Source: Caldimonas thermodepolymerans
GTDB taxonomy: Bacteria; Pseudomonadota; Gammaproteobacteria; Burkholderiales; Burkholderiaceae_C
Direction: 5' to 3'
Length of the DNA: 64,000 nucleotides
Assembly: GCF_015476235.1 (NCBI RefSeq)
Contig: NZ_CP064338.1
Location: 124,001 to 188,000 of the forward strand
Of the stretch, positions 30,391 through 42,395 are shown piece by piece. Every line of letters begins with the position of its first letter. Position 1 is the stretch's first letter. Below the pieces are notes generated by a model. That model saw only the letters and a program-made list of their open reading frames with translations, was not told the origin of the DNA and did not search any database. The position numbers were made by a program, and so were the translations under genes.

Positions 30391-31506
30391 ATGGACGCAC
30401 CGAACAAATCCGCTCTCAGCACTGAAAAGGCCAAGGCCCTGCAGGCCGCGCTGGCCCAGATCGAAAAGCAGTTCGGCAAGGGCTCCATCATGCGCCTGGG
30501 CGAGGGCGACGCGGCCGAGGACATCCAGGTCGTCTCCACCGGCTCGCTGGGCCTGGACATCGCGCTGGGCGTGGGCGGCCTGCCGCGCGGCCGCGTGATC
30601 GAGATCTACGGCCCCGAATCCTCGGGCAAGACCACGCTGACGCTGCAGGTCATCGCCGAGATGCAGAAGCAGGGCGGCGTGTGCGCCTTCATCGACGCCG
30701 AACACGCGCTGGACGTGCAGTACGCGCAGAAGCTGGGCGTCAACCTGCAGGACCTGCTGATTTCCCAGCCCGACACCGGCGAGCAGGCGCTGGAGATCGT
30801 CGACGCGCTGGTGCGTTCCGGCTCGGTGGACCTGATCGTGGTCGACTCGGTCGCGGCGCTGACGCCCAAGGCCGAGCTCGAAGGCGAGATGGGCGACGCG
30901 CTGCCCGGCCTGCAGGCCCGCCTGATGAGCCAGGCCCTGCGCAAGCTGACCGCCACGATCAAGAAGACCAACTGCATGGTCATCTTCATCAACCAGATCC
31001 GGATGAAGATCGGCGTGATGTTCGGCAGCCCGGAGACCACCACCGGCGGCAACGCGCTGAAGTTCTATTCCTCGGTGCGCCTGGACATCCGCCGCGTCGG
31101 TTCCATCAAGAAGGGCGACGAGGTCATCGGCAGCGAGACCAAGGTCAAGGTGGTCAAGAACAAGGTGTCCCCGCCGTTCAAGACCGCCGATTTCGACATC
31201 CTCTACGGCGAGGGCATCAGCCGCGAGGGCGAGATCATCGACCTGGGCGTGAACGCCCGGGTGATCGAGAAGTCCGGCGCCTGGTACGCCTACAACGGCG
31301 AGAAGATCGGCCAGGGCAAGGACAACGCGCGCGAATTCCTGAAGGAAAACCCCGACCTCGCCTTCGAGATCGAGAACAAGGTGCGCGCCGCGCTGGGCGT
31401 GCCGCTGCTGGCCGGCGCCGAGAAGCCCGCCGCGGCCGAGAAGCCCAACGGCAAGGGGGGCAAGGCCGCCAAGGAAGCCAAGGACGCCAAGGACGCCGGC
31501 GAGTAA
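30391..31506 (+). CDS. recA: RecA recombinase
   Basis: A 371-residue RecA. The Walker A motif GPESSGKTT is at residues 74-82, Walker B in [12 protein letters not shown] near 140, and the DNA-binding loop L2 region contains [17 protein letters not shown]. The C-terminal tail is Lys/Ala/Gly-rich. The ATG at 30391 (MDAPNKS) is preferred over the TTG 12 bases earlier because GGAGAA is correctly spaced for it. It catalyses strand exchange and LexA self-cleavage. It is preceded by a LexA box and followed at 21 bases by recX. Confidence 0.98.
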   Translation: MDAPNKSALSTEKAKALQAALAQIEKQFGKGSIMRLGEGDAAEDIQVVSTGSLGLDIALGVGGLPRGRVIEIYGPESSGKTTLTLQVIAEMQKQGGVCAFIDAEHALDVQYAQKLGVNLQDLLISQPDTGEQALEIVDALVRSGSVDLIVVDSVAALTPKAELEGEMGDALPGLQARLMSQALRKLTATIKKTNCMVIFINQIRMKIGVMFGSPETTTGGNALKFYSSVRLDIRRVGSIKKGDEVIGSETKVKVVKNKVSPPFKTADFDILYGEGISREGEIIDLGVNARVIEKSGAWYAYNGEKIGQGKDNAREFLKENPDLAFEIENKVRAALGVPLLAGAEKPAAAEKPNGKGGKAAKEAKDAKDAGE

Positions 31507-31522
31507 GCCGGGCCGCCCGGCT
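31506..31522 (+). other. Hairpin between recA and recX
   Basis: AGCCGGG (31506-31512) and CCCGGCT (31516-31522) pair around a three-base loop, right at the recA stop and five bases before the recX start. There is no T-run. In E. coli a hairpin here limits read-through into recX, and a similar damping role is plausible. Confidence 0.5.
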
Positions 31523-31527
31523 GCGCG

Positions 31528-31977
31528 ATGGGGTTCGGCAAGCTCTCGCTCAAGGGCCGGGCGCTCAAATACCTGGCCGCGCGCGAGCACTCGCGCGCCG
31601 AGCTCGAGCGCAAGCTGCGTCCCTACGAGGAAGAGCCCGGGCAGGTCGAAGCCGCGCTGGACGAACTGCAGGCCAAGGGCCTGCTGTCCGAGGCGCGTTT
31701 CGTCCAATCGCTGGTCCACCGCAAGGCCGCACGCTACGGCGCGGCCCGCATCCGCCAGGAGCTGAACGCCCACGGGCTGGACGACGAGGCCGTCGGCGCG
31801 GCGGTGCGCCAGCTGCAGGCCACCGAGTACGAGCGCGCGCTGGCCGTGTGGCAGAAGAAGTTCGGCCAGCCGGCCGACGACCCGGCCGGGCGCGCGAAAC
31901 AGATGCGGTTCCTGGCCGGTCGCGGGTTCTCGCCGGAGGTGATCCGGCGCGTGGTGCGTGGGGTCGATCCCGATTGA
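31528..31977 (+). CDS. recX: Regulatory protein RecX
   Basis: A 149-residue RecX made of three-helix repeats: SLKGRALKYLAAREHSRAELERKL, then DELQAKGLLSEARFVQSLV and YGAARIRQELNAHGL, and a final FLAGRGFSPEVIRRVV. RecX caps RecA filaments and restrains their activity. Its ATG follows recA by 21 bases with a hairpin between, so it depends on the recA promoter. Length and repeat pattern are normal for the family. Confidence 0.95.
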   Translation: MGFGKLSLKGRALKYLAAREHSRAELERKLRPYEEEPGQVEAALDELQAKGLLSEARFVQSLVHRKAARYGAARIRQELNAHGLDDEAVGAAVRQLQATEYERALAVWQKKFGQPADDPAGRAKQMRFLAGRGFSPEVIRRVVRGVDPD

Positions 31978-32070
31978 CCGCGGCACCCGTCAGGTTTGGT
32001 GCAGCGCACCATGATAAAGTCACGGGTTCGCCGAAACAGGCCTGAAACCCGCCAGCATCCGCCGCTGACA

Positions 32071-32661
32071 ATGGCACTTCCCCCGGCTGCCCCGCACCGC
32101 CAGCTGAAGCATCGCCGCAGCATCGACCTTGCCGTCTATGCGCGCGGCGACGGGCTTTGGGAAGTCGATGCCCGCCTGACCGACGTGAAGACGCGCGACT
32201 TTCCGCTGGCCAGCGGCGTGCGTGCGGCCGGCGAGCCGGTGCACGACATGACGCTGCGCCTGGTGGTCAACGAGCGCTTCGACATCCTCGAAGCCGGCGC
32301 CGAGTCGCACAGCGTGCCGTATCCGGGCCATTGCGAGGCCTACGGCGACGCCTATGCCCGCCTGGTCGGGCTCAACCTGCTCAAGGGATTCCGCCACGCC
32401 GTCAAGGAGCGCCTGGGCGGCGTCCAGGGCTGCACCCACATCACCGAGCTGGCCCAGGTGCTGCCCACCGCCGTGATCCAGGCCTTTGCCGGCGAAGTCA
32501 TCCACACCCAGGAAAGCAGCGAGACTCGGCCGTTCCAGATCGACCGCTGCCACGCGCTGCGCGCCGACGGCGAGACAGTGCGCCTGTATTACCCGCGCTG
32601 GTACCGGCAACCGACCGGGCCGGGCATTTCCGTAGACGACCCAGAGAGAGTCACACCATGA
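32071..32661 (+). CDS. DUF2889 family protein
   Basis: A 196-residue soluble protein of the DUF2889 family. The family pattern is visible: [25 protein letters not shown] at the start, [20 protein letters not shown], a [21 protein letters not shown] segment, [11 protein letters not shown] with a Cys-Thr-His triplet, and [10 protein letters not shown] near the end. No enzymatic motif is recognised; the Cys/His residues could bind a metal. The stop overlaps the sucC start by 4 bp, so the two are translationally coupled. The overlap implies a link to succinyl-CoA synthetase or TCA control, but function is unknown. Confidence 0.85.
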   Translation: MALPPAAPHRQLKHRRSIDLAVYARGDGLWEVDARLTDVKTRDFPLASGVRAAGEPVHDMTLRLVVNERFDILEAGAESHSVPYPGHCEAYGDAYARLVGLNLLKGFRHAVKERLGGVQGCTHITELAQVLPTAVIQAFAGEVIHTQESSETRPFQIDRCHALRADGETVRLYYPRWYRQPTGPGISVDDPERVTP

Positions 32662-33818
32662 AGATTCATGAGTACCAAGGCAAGGAGATCTTGCGCAACT
32701 TCGGTGTGCCGGTGCCGCGCGGCTACCCCGCCTTCACCGTGCAGGAAGCGATCGAAGCAGCCCAGAAGCTGGGCGGCCCGGTCTGGGTCGTCAAGGCGCA
32801 GATCCACGCCGGCGGCCGCGGCAAGGGCGGCGGCGTGAAGCTGGCCCGCTCCATCGACGAGGTCAAGACGCTGGCCGAGCAGATCCTCGGCATGCAGCTG
32901 GTCACGCACCAGACCGGCCCCGAAGGCCAGAAGGTGCGCCGCCTGCTGATCGAGGAAGGCGCCGACATCAAGAAGGAATACTACGTCGCCGCCGTGACCG
33001 ACCGCGGCACGCAGAAGGTCGCGATGATGGCCTCCAGCGAAGGCGGCATGGAGATCGAGGAAGTCGCCGCCAAGACCCCCGAGAAGATCATCAAGGTCTT
33101 CGTGGACCCGCTGGTGGGCCTGACCGACGAGCAGGCCAAGCAGCTGGCCACCGGCATCGGCGTGCCCGAGGGCTCCGTCGCGCAGGCGGTCGAGGTGTTC
33201 AAGAACCTGTACCGCTGCTACATGGAGACCGACGCCTCGCTGGCCGAGATCAACCCGCTGATCCTGGAAGGCAACGGCAACATCAAGGCGCTGGACGCGA
33301 AGTTCAACTTCGACAGCAACGCCCTGTTCCGCCATCCCGAGGTCGTCGCCTACCGTGACCTGGACGAGGAAGATCCCGCCGAGGTCGAGGCGTCCAAGTT
33401 CGACCTGGCCTACATCAGCCTGGACGGCAACATCGGCTGCCTGGTCAACGGCGCGGGCCTGGCGATGGCCACGATGGACACCATCAAGCTGTTCGGCGGC
33501 GAGCCGGCCAACTTCCTGGACGTGGGCGGCGGCGCGACGGCCGAGAAGGTGACCGAGGCCTTCAAGATCATGCTGAAGAACCCGAACGTGAAGGCCATCC
33601 TGGTCAACATCTTCGGCGGCATCATGCGCTGCGACGTGATCGCCGACGGCGTCATCACCGCCAGCCGCGCGGTGGGCCTGAAGGTGCCGCTGGTGGTGCG
33701 CATGAAGGGCACCAACGAAGACCTGGGCAAGAAGATGCTGGCCGAATCCGGCCTGCCCATCATCTCCGCCGACACGATGGCCGAAGCCGCGCAGAAGGTC
33801 GTGGCCGCGGTGCAGTAA
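32658..33818 (+). CDS. sucC: Succinyl-CoA synthetase (ADP-forming) beta subunit
   Basis: A 386-residue SucC, normal length, an ATP-grasp protein that with SucD converts succinyl-CoA to succinate with nucleotide formation. N-terminal [46 protein letters not shown] and the C-terminal [13 protein letters not shown] are all diagnostic. Its start codon overlaps the end of the DUF2889 gene by 4 bp, and sucD follows after 21 bases. The frame is open far upstream, but the family start is unambiguous. Confidence 0.98.
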   Translation: MKIHEYQGKEILRNFGVPVPRGYPAFTVQEAIEAAQKLGGPVWVVKAQIHAGGRGKGGGVKLARSIDEVKTLAEQILGMQLVTHQTGPEGQKVRRLLIEEGADIKKEYYVAAVTDRGTQKVAMMASSEGGMEIEEVAAKTPEKIIKVFVDPLVGLTDEQAKQLATGIGVPEGSVAQAVEVFKNLYRCYMETDASLAEINPLILEGNGNIKALDAKFNFDSNALFRHPEVVAYRDLDEEDPAEVEASKFDLAYISLDGNIGCLVNGAGLAMATMDTIKLFGGEPANFLDVGGGATAEKVTEAFKIMLKNPNVKAILVNIFGGIMRCDVIADGVITASRAVGLKVPLVVRMKGTNEDLGKKMLAESGLPIISADTMAEAAQKVVAAVQ

Positions 33819-33839
33819 TTGCCCTGAGAGGAATCCGAA

Positions 33840-34733
33840 ATGAGCATCCTGATCAACAAGGACACCAAAGTCATCACCCAGGGCATCACCGGCAAGACGG
33901 GCCAGTTCCACACCCGCATGTGCCGTGACTATGCCAACGGCAAGAACTGCTTCGTCGCCGGCGTGAACCCGAAGAAGGCCGGAGAGGACTTCGAGGGCAT
34001 CCCCATCTACGCCACCGTCTCCGAAGCGGCCAAGGCCACCGGTGCGACGGTCAGCGTGATCTACGTGCCGCCCGCGGGCGCTGCTGCGGCGATCTGGGAA
34101 GCCGTCGAGGCCGACCTGGACCTGGTGATCTGCATCACCGAAGGCATCCCGGTGCGCGACATGCTGATGGTGCGCAACAAGATGAAGCAGAAGGAAGCCG
34201 CCGGCGGCAAGAAGACGCTGCTGCTGGGCCCCAACTGCCCGGGCCTGATCACGCCCGACGAGATCAAGATCGGCATCATGCCCGGCCACATCCACAAGAA
34301 GGGCCGCATCGGCGTGGTGTCGCGCTCCGGCACGCTGACCTATGAAGCCGTGGCGCAGCTGACCGAGCTGGGCCTGGGCCAGTCCAGCGCGGTGGGCATC
34401 GGCGGCGACCCGATCAACGGGCTGAAGCACATCGACGTGATGAAGATGTTCAACGACGATCCGGACACCGACGCCGTCATCATGATCGGCGAGATCGGCG
34501 GCCCGGACGAGGCCGAAGCCGCGCGCTGGTGCAAGGACAACATGAAGAAGCCGGTGGTCGGCTTCATCGCCGGCGTCACCGCGCCTCCGGGCAAGCGCAT
34601 GGGCCACGCCGGCGCGCTGATCTCGGGCGGCGCCGACACCGCCGAGGCCAAGCTCGCCATCATGGAAGAGTGCGGCTTCAAGGTCACGCGCAACCCGTCC
34701 GAGATGGGCAAGCTGCTCAAGAGCGTGCTCTGA
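33840..34733 (+). CDS. sucD: Succinyl-CoA synthetase alpha subunit
   Basis: A 297-residue SucD. The CoA-binding Rossmann part has [14 protein letters not shown] at the N-terminus, followed by [11 protein letters not shown] and [10 protein letters not shown]. The phosphohistidine is His about 256 in [18 protein letters not shown] precedes the ATG. It is the last gene of the DUF2889-sucC-sucD unit and is closed by an intrinsic terminator 24 bases downstream. Confidence 0.98.
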   Translation: MSILINKDTKVITQGITGKTGQFHTRMCRDYANGKNCFVAGVNPKKAGEDFEGIPIYATVSEAAKATGATVSVIYVPPAGAAAAIWEAVEADLDLVICITEGIPVRDMLMVRNKMKQKEAAGGKKTLLLGPNCPGLITPDEIKIGIMPGHIHKKGRIGVVSRSGTLTYEAVAQLTELGLGQSSAVGIGGDPINGLKHIDVMKMFNDDPDTDAVIMIGEIGGPDEAEAARWCKDNMKKPVVGFIAGVTAPPGKRMGHAGALISGGADTAEAKLAIMEECGFKVTRNPSEMGKLLKSVL

Positions 34734-34756
34734 GCCCGCGCCCGTCCCGATCCACG

Positions 34757-34781
34757 AAAGGCCGCTTGCTGCGGCCTTTTT
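34757..34781 (+). terminator. Intrinsic terminator after sucD
   Basis: AAAGGCCGC (34757-34765) pairs with GCGGCCTTT (34771-34779) around a TTGCT loop, and the run of T residues continues to 34781. It is a textbook terminator for the sucCD transcript. Confidence 0.92.
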
Positions 34782-34917
34782 CGCTGCCGATGACCGCGGC
34801 CGGGGCGGTGCGTACGTAGTTGTCGCAGCGCCTGCCGGAAGCGCCCGCCTACACTAACAGGTTCGCTCGCGGGGCAACATGCCGGCCCGGGCGCCACGAG
34901 ATGCAAGAGGACAGAAC

Positions 34918-35637
34918 ATGGAGCAATTCCTGACACCCGAGTTCTGGGTGGCCGTCGGGCAGATCATCATGATCGACATCCTGCTCGGCGGCGACAACGC
35001 CGTCGTGATCGCCCTGGCCTGCCGCAAGCTGCCGCCGGCACAGCGCAAGATGGGCATCTTCTGGGGCACCTTCGGCGCCATCGCCCTGCGCGTGGTCCTG
35101 ATCTTCTTCGCCCTGACCCTGCTGCAGATCCCCTACCTGAAGATCGTCGGCGCGCTGCTGCTGCTGTGGATCGGCGTCAAGCTGCTCGCGCCCGAGGACG
35201 ACGACGAACACGCCAACATCCAGGCCAGCGACAAGCTCTGGGCGGCGGTCAAGACGGTGATCGTGGCCGACTTCGTGATGAGCCTGGACAACGTCATCGC
35301 GATCGCCGGCGCGGCCGAGACCGCGGCCGACCACCACCAGATGCCGCTGGTGATCTTCGGCCTGCTGGTGTCCATCCCCATCATCGTCTGGGGCAGCCAG
35401 ATGGTGATCAAGCTGATGGACCGCTTCCCGGTCATCATCACGCTGGGCGGCATGCTGCTCGGCTGGATCGCCGGCACGATGATGATCGGCGACCCCGCCG
35501 TGGCCGCGCACCTGCCGCAGACCGACATGCTCAAGTACGCCTTCGGCATCGGTGGCGCGCTGCTGGTGCTGGTCGTCGGCAAGCTGCGGGCGGCGCGCAC
35601 GAAGAAGGCCGAGGAGGCCTCTTCCGACGCCGCCTGA
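34918..35637 (+). CDS. TerC-superfamily metal transport protein, YjbE type
   Basis: A 239-residue membrane protein with about seven spans, of the YjbE branch of the TerC family. The N-terminal IIMIDILLGGDNAVVIALACRKL carries the conserved Asp/Asn residues in a membrane helix, and the second half repeats the pattern in ADFVMSLDNVIAIAGAAE. Such proteins are implicated in metal export, probably manganese. Many are preceded by a yybP-ykoY riboswitch, but none is seen in 34782-34917. AAGAGG lies 10-15 bases before the ATG. The C-terminus is cytoplasmic and charged. An Alx-type paralogue lies at 53220. Confidence 0.9.
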   Translation: MEQFLTPEFWVAVGQIIMIDILLGGDNAVVIALACRKLPPAQRKMGIFWGTFGAIALRVVLIFFALTLLQIPYLKIVGALLLLWIGVKLLAPEDDDEHANIQASDKLWAAVKTVIVADFVMSLDNVIAIAGAAETAADHHQMPLVIFGLLVSIPIIVWGSQMVIKLMDRFPVIITLGGMLLGWIAGTMMIGDPAVAAHLPQTDMLKYAFGIGGALLVLVVGKLRAARTKKAEEASSDAA

Positions 35638-35770
35638 CCCTTCTCCGCACCCTCCCGTCTTCCCCGAGGCGGGGGCATCCACCCCTGTGGGGGGCTCCCT
35701 TGTGCGCCTCGGGGGGCTCTGCTAACGTGCCAAGTCACTGCCACGAAAGGCACAGAAGCAGGGCATTCCA

Positions 35771-38482
<2,712 letters not shown>

Positions 38483-38506
38483 GTGCCGGCTTTGCTTTCC
38501 GCTCCC

Positions 38507-39292
38507 ATGCTTTTCGAGTTCTTTTGCCTTACCGACCCGGGTCGAGCCCGCGACAACAACGAGGATTCGGTCGCCGTGGACGAACAGGCAGGCCTGGCCG
38601 TCCTGGCCGACGGCATGGGCGGCTACAACGCGGGCGAGATCGCCAGCGGCATGGCCACGGCCTTCATCAAGTCCGAGCTGGGGCGCTGGCTGACCGAGGC
38701 CGCGGCCAACGCGTCGGACACCGACGTGCGGCGTGCGATGGACATCTGCGTCGACAACGCCAACCGGGCCATCTTCAACGCCGCCAACTCCAACCCGCAG
38801 TACGCCGGCATGGGCACCACGCTGGTGGTGGCGGTGCTGCGCGAGGGGCGGCTGCTGCTGGGGCACATCGGGGACTCCCGGGCATACCGTTTTCGCAACG
38901 GCAAGCTGACGCAGATCACGAAGGACCACTCGCTGCTGCAGGAGCAGATCGACGCCGGCCTCATCACCCAGGAGCAGGCGGCATACTCGGCCAACAAGAA
39001 CCTGGTGACGCGGGCGGTCGGCGTCGAGGACAACGTGCTGCTGGAAACCCACATGCACGACGTGCTCGCCGGCGACGTGATCCTGCTGTGTTCGGACGGG
39101 CTGTCCGACATGATCAGCGACGAGCAGATCGCGGCCTTGTTACAAAGTGCCACCGACCTGCGCGAGGCGGGCACCGGGTTGGTCGCAGCGGCGAATGCCG
39201 CAGGCGGACGGGATAATATCGCCGTCGTGCTCGTGAGGGCTCAAGGGTCCCCGAACGCCGGCGGTCGTTCCTGGTGGCCGTTCAGGCGCTGA
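38507..39292 (+). CDS. PP2C-family Ser/Thr protein phosphatase
   Basis: A soluble PP2C-type phosphatase of 261 residues from the ATG at 38507; a GTG at 38483, directly after the kinase stop, would add eight residues. All metal-binding motifs are in place: RDNNEDS near residue 17, LADGMGGYNAGE near residue 36, GHIGDSRAYR, LCSDGLSDM and GRDNIAVVLV. It should reverse the phosphorylation by the upstream CHASE2 kinase. The C-terminus is short with no membrane span. The FHA gene starts 32 bases downstream. Confidence 0.94.
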   Translation: MLFEFFCLTDPGRARDNNEDSVAVDEQAGLAVLADGMGGYNAGEIASGMATAFIKSELGRWLTEAAANASDTDVRRAMDICVDNANRAIFNAANSNPQYAGMGTTLVVAVLREGRLLLGHIGDSRAYRFRNGKLTQITKDHSLLQEQIDAGLITQEQAAYSANKNLVTRAVGVEDNVLLETHMHDVLAGDVILLCSDGLSDMISDEQIAALLQSATDLREAGTGLVAAANAAGGRDNIAVVLVRAQGSPNAGGRSWWPFRR

Positions 39293-39324
39293 GCGCCGCA
39301 GTGTCATTTCAACAGAGGTCAAGC

Positions 39325-40002
39325 ATGGGGAAACTTGTCGTTTCGCTCGACGGAGTGGTGATCAAGGAAGTCCAGCTCACCAAGGACAAGACCACCCTGG
39401 GCCGGCGTCCCTACAACGACATCGTCATCGACAACCTGGCCGTCAGCGGCGAGCACGCGGTGCTGCAGATGGTCGGGCAGGACGTCTTCATCGAGGACCT
39501 CAACAGCACCAACGGCACCTACATCAACGGCAAGGCCATCAAGAAGCAGCTGCTGGCGCACAACGACACCGTCGAGATCGGCAAGTACAAGATCAAGTAC
39601 CTGACCGACGAGGCCACCGACTACGAGAAGACCATGGTCATGAAGCCCGGCTCGGCCGGTGCGGCCGCGGGCGGGTACGCGCCGTCGCCGTCGCCGCTGA
39701 GCACGCCCTCCGGCTTCGGCGGCCTGGGCACCTCGCCGGTCCCGGCGGCCTCGATCCGGGTGCTCAACGGCGCGGCGGCCGGCCGCGAGGTCAGCCTGAC
39801 CAAGGTGGTCACCACGGTCGGCAAGCCCGGCGTGCAGGTCGCCTCGATCACCAAGCGCCCGGGCGGCTACGTCTTCGCCCATGTCGAAGGCGCGATGAAG
39901 CCCTCGGTCAACGGCAACGTCGTCGGCAGCGACCCGGTCTACCTGAAGAACGGGGACGTCATCGAGCTGGCCGGCACGCAGATGCAGTTCGTCCAGTCCT
40001 GA
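39325..40002 (+). CDS. FHA-domain protein with a second degenerate FHA-like half
   Basis: A 225-residue soluble protein. The N-terminal FHA domain (about 1-95) has the phosphothreonine-binding residues in TLGRRPYNDI, VSGEHAVLQ and LNSTNGTYING. A linker at about 96-145 contains KTMVMKPG (Thr103) and a Gly/Ala/Pro/Ser-rich stretch. The C-terminal part (about 148-225; SIRVLNGAAAGREVSL to VIELAGTQMQF) has FHA-like strand spacing and an SVNGN turn but lacks the SxxH motif, so it is probably a degenerate second FHA fold. It follows kinase and phosphatase genes and is the likely reader of their phosphothreonine signal. Confidence 0.9.
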   Translation: MGKLVVSLDGVVIKEVQLTKDKTTLGRRPYNDIVIDNLAVSGEHAVLQMVGQDVFIEDLNSTNGTYINGKAIKKQLLAHNDTVEIGKYKIKYLTDEATDYEKTMVMKPGSAGAAAGGYAPSPSPLSTPSGFGGLGTSPVPAASIRVLNGAAAGREVSLTKVVTTVGKPGVQVASITKRPGGYVFAHVEGAMKPSVNGNVVGSDPVYLKNGDVIELAGTQMQFVQS

Positions 40003-40108
40003 GCCGCCGCTGGCGGAGGCGTGCGCGCGGCAGGGGCCGTGACGGCCGGGGTTGCGCCAACGTTCCGCCGGGGGTGCCGGCAGCGTCCTTCCGGCCCGAG
40101 GAAACCGC

Positions 40109-42358
40109 GTGAACGTCAAGCAGCACTGGCCACGGTGGATGATCACTGCGGCCCTGCTGCTCCTGCTGCTGTTGCATGCGGCCGGCACGCTGCGGCTGGA
40201 ATTCGTCGAGCGCCTCGACCATTTCGTCTACGACCACCGGCTGCGGCTCGCCATGCCGCGCACGCTGGACGAGCGCATCGTCATCGTCGACATCGACGAG
40301 AAGAGCCTTGCCGAGATCGGCGGCTGGCCCTGGAGCCGTGACCGGCTCGCGCAGCTGGCCGACGAGCTGTTCGAGCGCCAGCAGGTGCGCCTGGTCGGCT
40401 TCGACATCGTCTTTCCCGAACCGGACCGCAGCTCGGGCCTGGCCCGGCTGGAGCAGCTGGCCGAGGGCGAACTGCAGCACGTGCCCGCCTTCCGCGAGCG
40501 GCTGCGGCAGCTGCGCCCGGCGCTGGACCACGACGCGCGCTTCGCCGACGCGCTGCGCGACCGGCCGGTGGTGCTCGGCTACTACTTCACCAGCGACCGC
40601 GGCGGGCTGGCCAGCGGCGTCCTGCCCGCGCCGGTGATGGAGCGCAGCGCGCTGGCCGGCCGGCCGGTGCGCTTCACGCGCTGGGACGGCCATGGCGCCA
40701 ACCTGCCGGTGCTGGCCGAGGCCGCGCCGCATGCCGGCTTCTTCAACGTGCTGCCCGATGCCGACGGCATCGTGCGCTCGGTGCCGCTGCTGGCCGACTA
40801 CCAGGGCCGCTACTACGAATCGCTGGCGCTGGCGATGTACCGCGGCCTGCACGGCTGGCCGCCGGTGCAGCCGGGCTTCCCGGCCGAGCGCTGGCTGCCG
40901 CGCAGCTACCAGGGGCTGGAGAGCCTGCGCCTGCCGGTGGCCGGGGCGGCGGCCCCGCTGACGATCCCGGTGGACGCGCAGGTCGGCGCGCTGGTGCCCT
41001 ACCGCGGCCCGGGCGGGCCCGGGGGCGGCTCGTTCCGCTACGTGTCGGCGGCCGACGTGCTGGGCGGGCGGCTCGCGCCGGGCGAGCTGCGCGGGCGCAT
41101 CGTGCTGGTGGGCACCACGGCGCCGGGCATGTACGACCTGCGCGCCACCCCGGTCGGCGAGGTCTATCCCGGCGTCGAGGCCCATGCCAACCTGCTGGCC
41201 GGCCTGCTCGACGCGCGCCTGCCGGTGCGGCCCGACTACGCGCTGGGCTACGAGGTCATGATGCTGCTGCTGGTGGGCCTCTCCCTGACCCTGCTGCTGC
41301 CCCGGCTGGGGCCGGTGGCCGCGGTGCTGGCCGCCGCCGGCGCCCTGCTGCTGATCCTGGCGCTGGACACCTGGCTGTACCTGGGCGCGCGGCTGGTCAT
41401 GCCGGTGGCTTCGCTGCTGCTGCTCGCGGCCGCGCTGCTCGCGGTGCACGTGGCCATCGGCTACTTCTTCGAGAACCGCTCGCGCCGGCAGCTCACGCGC
41501 CTGTTCGGCGGCTACGTGCCCCCGGAGCTGCTGGCCGAGATGGCCGACCGGCCCGGCCAGCGCTACGACATGGCCCCCGCCAGCAGGCCGCTGACCGTGA
41601 TGTGCTGCGACCTGCGCCACTTCACCGCGCTGACGGCCTCGCTGGAGGCGGCGCAGGTGCGCGAGCTGCTGGGCCTGTGCCTTGCGCGCATCACCGAGGT
41701 GATCCGCGCGCACCGCGGCACGCTGGACAAGTACGTCGGCGATGCGGTGATCGCCTTCTGGGGGGCACCGCTGGACGAGCCGCGCCACGCCGAGCTGGCC
41801 GTGCAGGCCGCGCAGGCGCTGGTGCGCGAGGTGCCGGCGCTCAACGCCGAGCTGAAGGCGCGCGGGCTGCCGGAAGTGAGCCTGGGCATCGGCCTGGCCT
41901 CCGGCATGACCTGGGTCGGCGACATGGGCTCCGAACTGCGCCGCAACTACACCGCGATGGGCGAGGCCGTGACGCTCGCCCTGCGCGTGGAGGCGCTGGC
42001 GCGCAGCTACGGCCTGGACGTGCTGGCCGCCGAAGGCACGCGCGACGCCGCAAACCACCTGCCGTGGCAGGAGGTCGACCGCGTGCTCGTCAAGGGCCGC
42101 GACCGGCCGCTCGCGCTCTACACGCCGTTGCCCGCCTCGCCGGACAGCGACAAGGCGCTGGCCAGCGAGCTCATGGCGTGGCATATGGCACTGAAAGCCT
42201 ACCGCGCGCAGGATTGGGACCAGGCGGACGTCCAACTGTTGAATTTGCAACGCATGAACCCGGACAAGCGGCTGTACAGTCTGTTTGCCTATCGCGTGGC
42301 GCATTTGCGCAAGCACCCGCCGCCTGCAGGCTGGGACGGTGCCTTCGAGGCCCGCTAG
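40109..42358 (+). CDS. CHASE2-domain class III adenylate/guanylate cyclase
   Basis: A 749-residue membrane protein: N-terminal span (about 11-28), extracytoplasmic CHASE2 domain (about 35-365; IVIVDIDEKSLAEIGGWPWSRD), three spans (about 377-455), and a class III cyclase domain (about 494-670). Metal-binding Asp501 (CDLRHF) and Asp545 (KYVGDAV), Lys541 and Thr615 of the purine pocket (a Lys/Thr pair, as in many bacterial adenylate cyclases) and Arg626 are present. The transition-state Asn is replaced by Thr622 in GEAVTLALRVE. GTG at 40109 is chosen because GAGGAAA precedes it; a TTG 57 bases earlier lacks a ribosome binding site. It follows the FHA gene by 106 bases and precedes a phosphodiesterase-like gene. 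Confidence 0.93.
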   Translation: MNVKQHWPRWMITAALLLLLLLHAAGTLRLEFVERLDHFVYDHRLRLAMPRTLDERIVIVDIDEKSLAEIGGWPWSRDRLAQLADELFERQQVRLVGFDIVFPEPDRSSGLARLEQLAEGELQHVPAFRERLRQLRPALDHDARFADALRDRPVVLGYYFTSDRGGLASGVLPAPVMERSALAGRPVRFTRWDGHGANLPVLAEAAPHAGFFNVLPDADGIVRSVPLLADYQGRYYESLALAMYRGLHGWPPVQPGFPAERWLPRSYQGLESLRLPVAGAAAPLTIPVDAQVGALVPYRGPGGPGGGSFRYVSAADVLGGRLAPGELRGRIVLVGTTAPGMYDLRATPVGEVYPGVEAHANLLAGLLDARLPVRPDYALGYEVMMLLLVGLSLTLLLPRLGPVAAVLAAAGALLLILALDTWLYLGARLVMPVASLLLLAAALLAVHVAIGYFFENRSRRQLTRLFGGYVPPELLAEMADRPGQRYDMAPASRPLTVMCCDLRHFTALTASLEAAQVRELLGLCLARITEVIRAHRGTLDKYVGDAVIAFWGAPLDEPRHAELAVQAAQALVREVPALNAELKARGLPEVSLGIGLASGMTWVGDMGSELRRNYTAMGEAVTLALRVEALARSYGLDVLAAEGTRDAANHLPWQEVDRVLVKGRDRPLALYTPLPASPDSDKALASELMAWHMALKAYRAQDWDQADVQLLNLQRMNPDKRLYSLFAYRVAHLRKHPPPAGWDGAFEAR

Positions 42359-42395
42359 ATCCGCCATACAGACTCAGAACACAAGCGCGCAGCAC

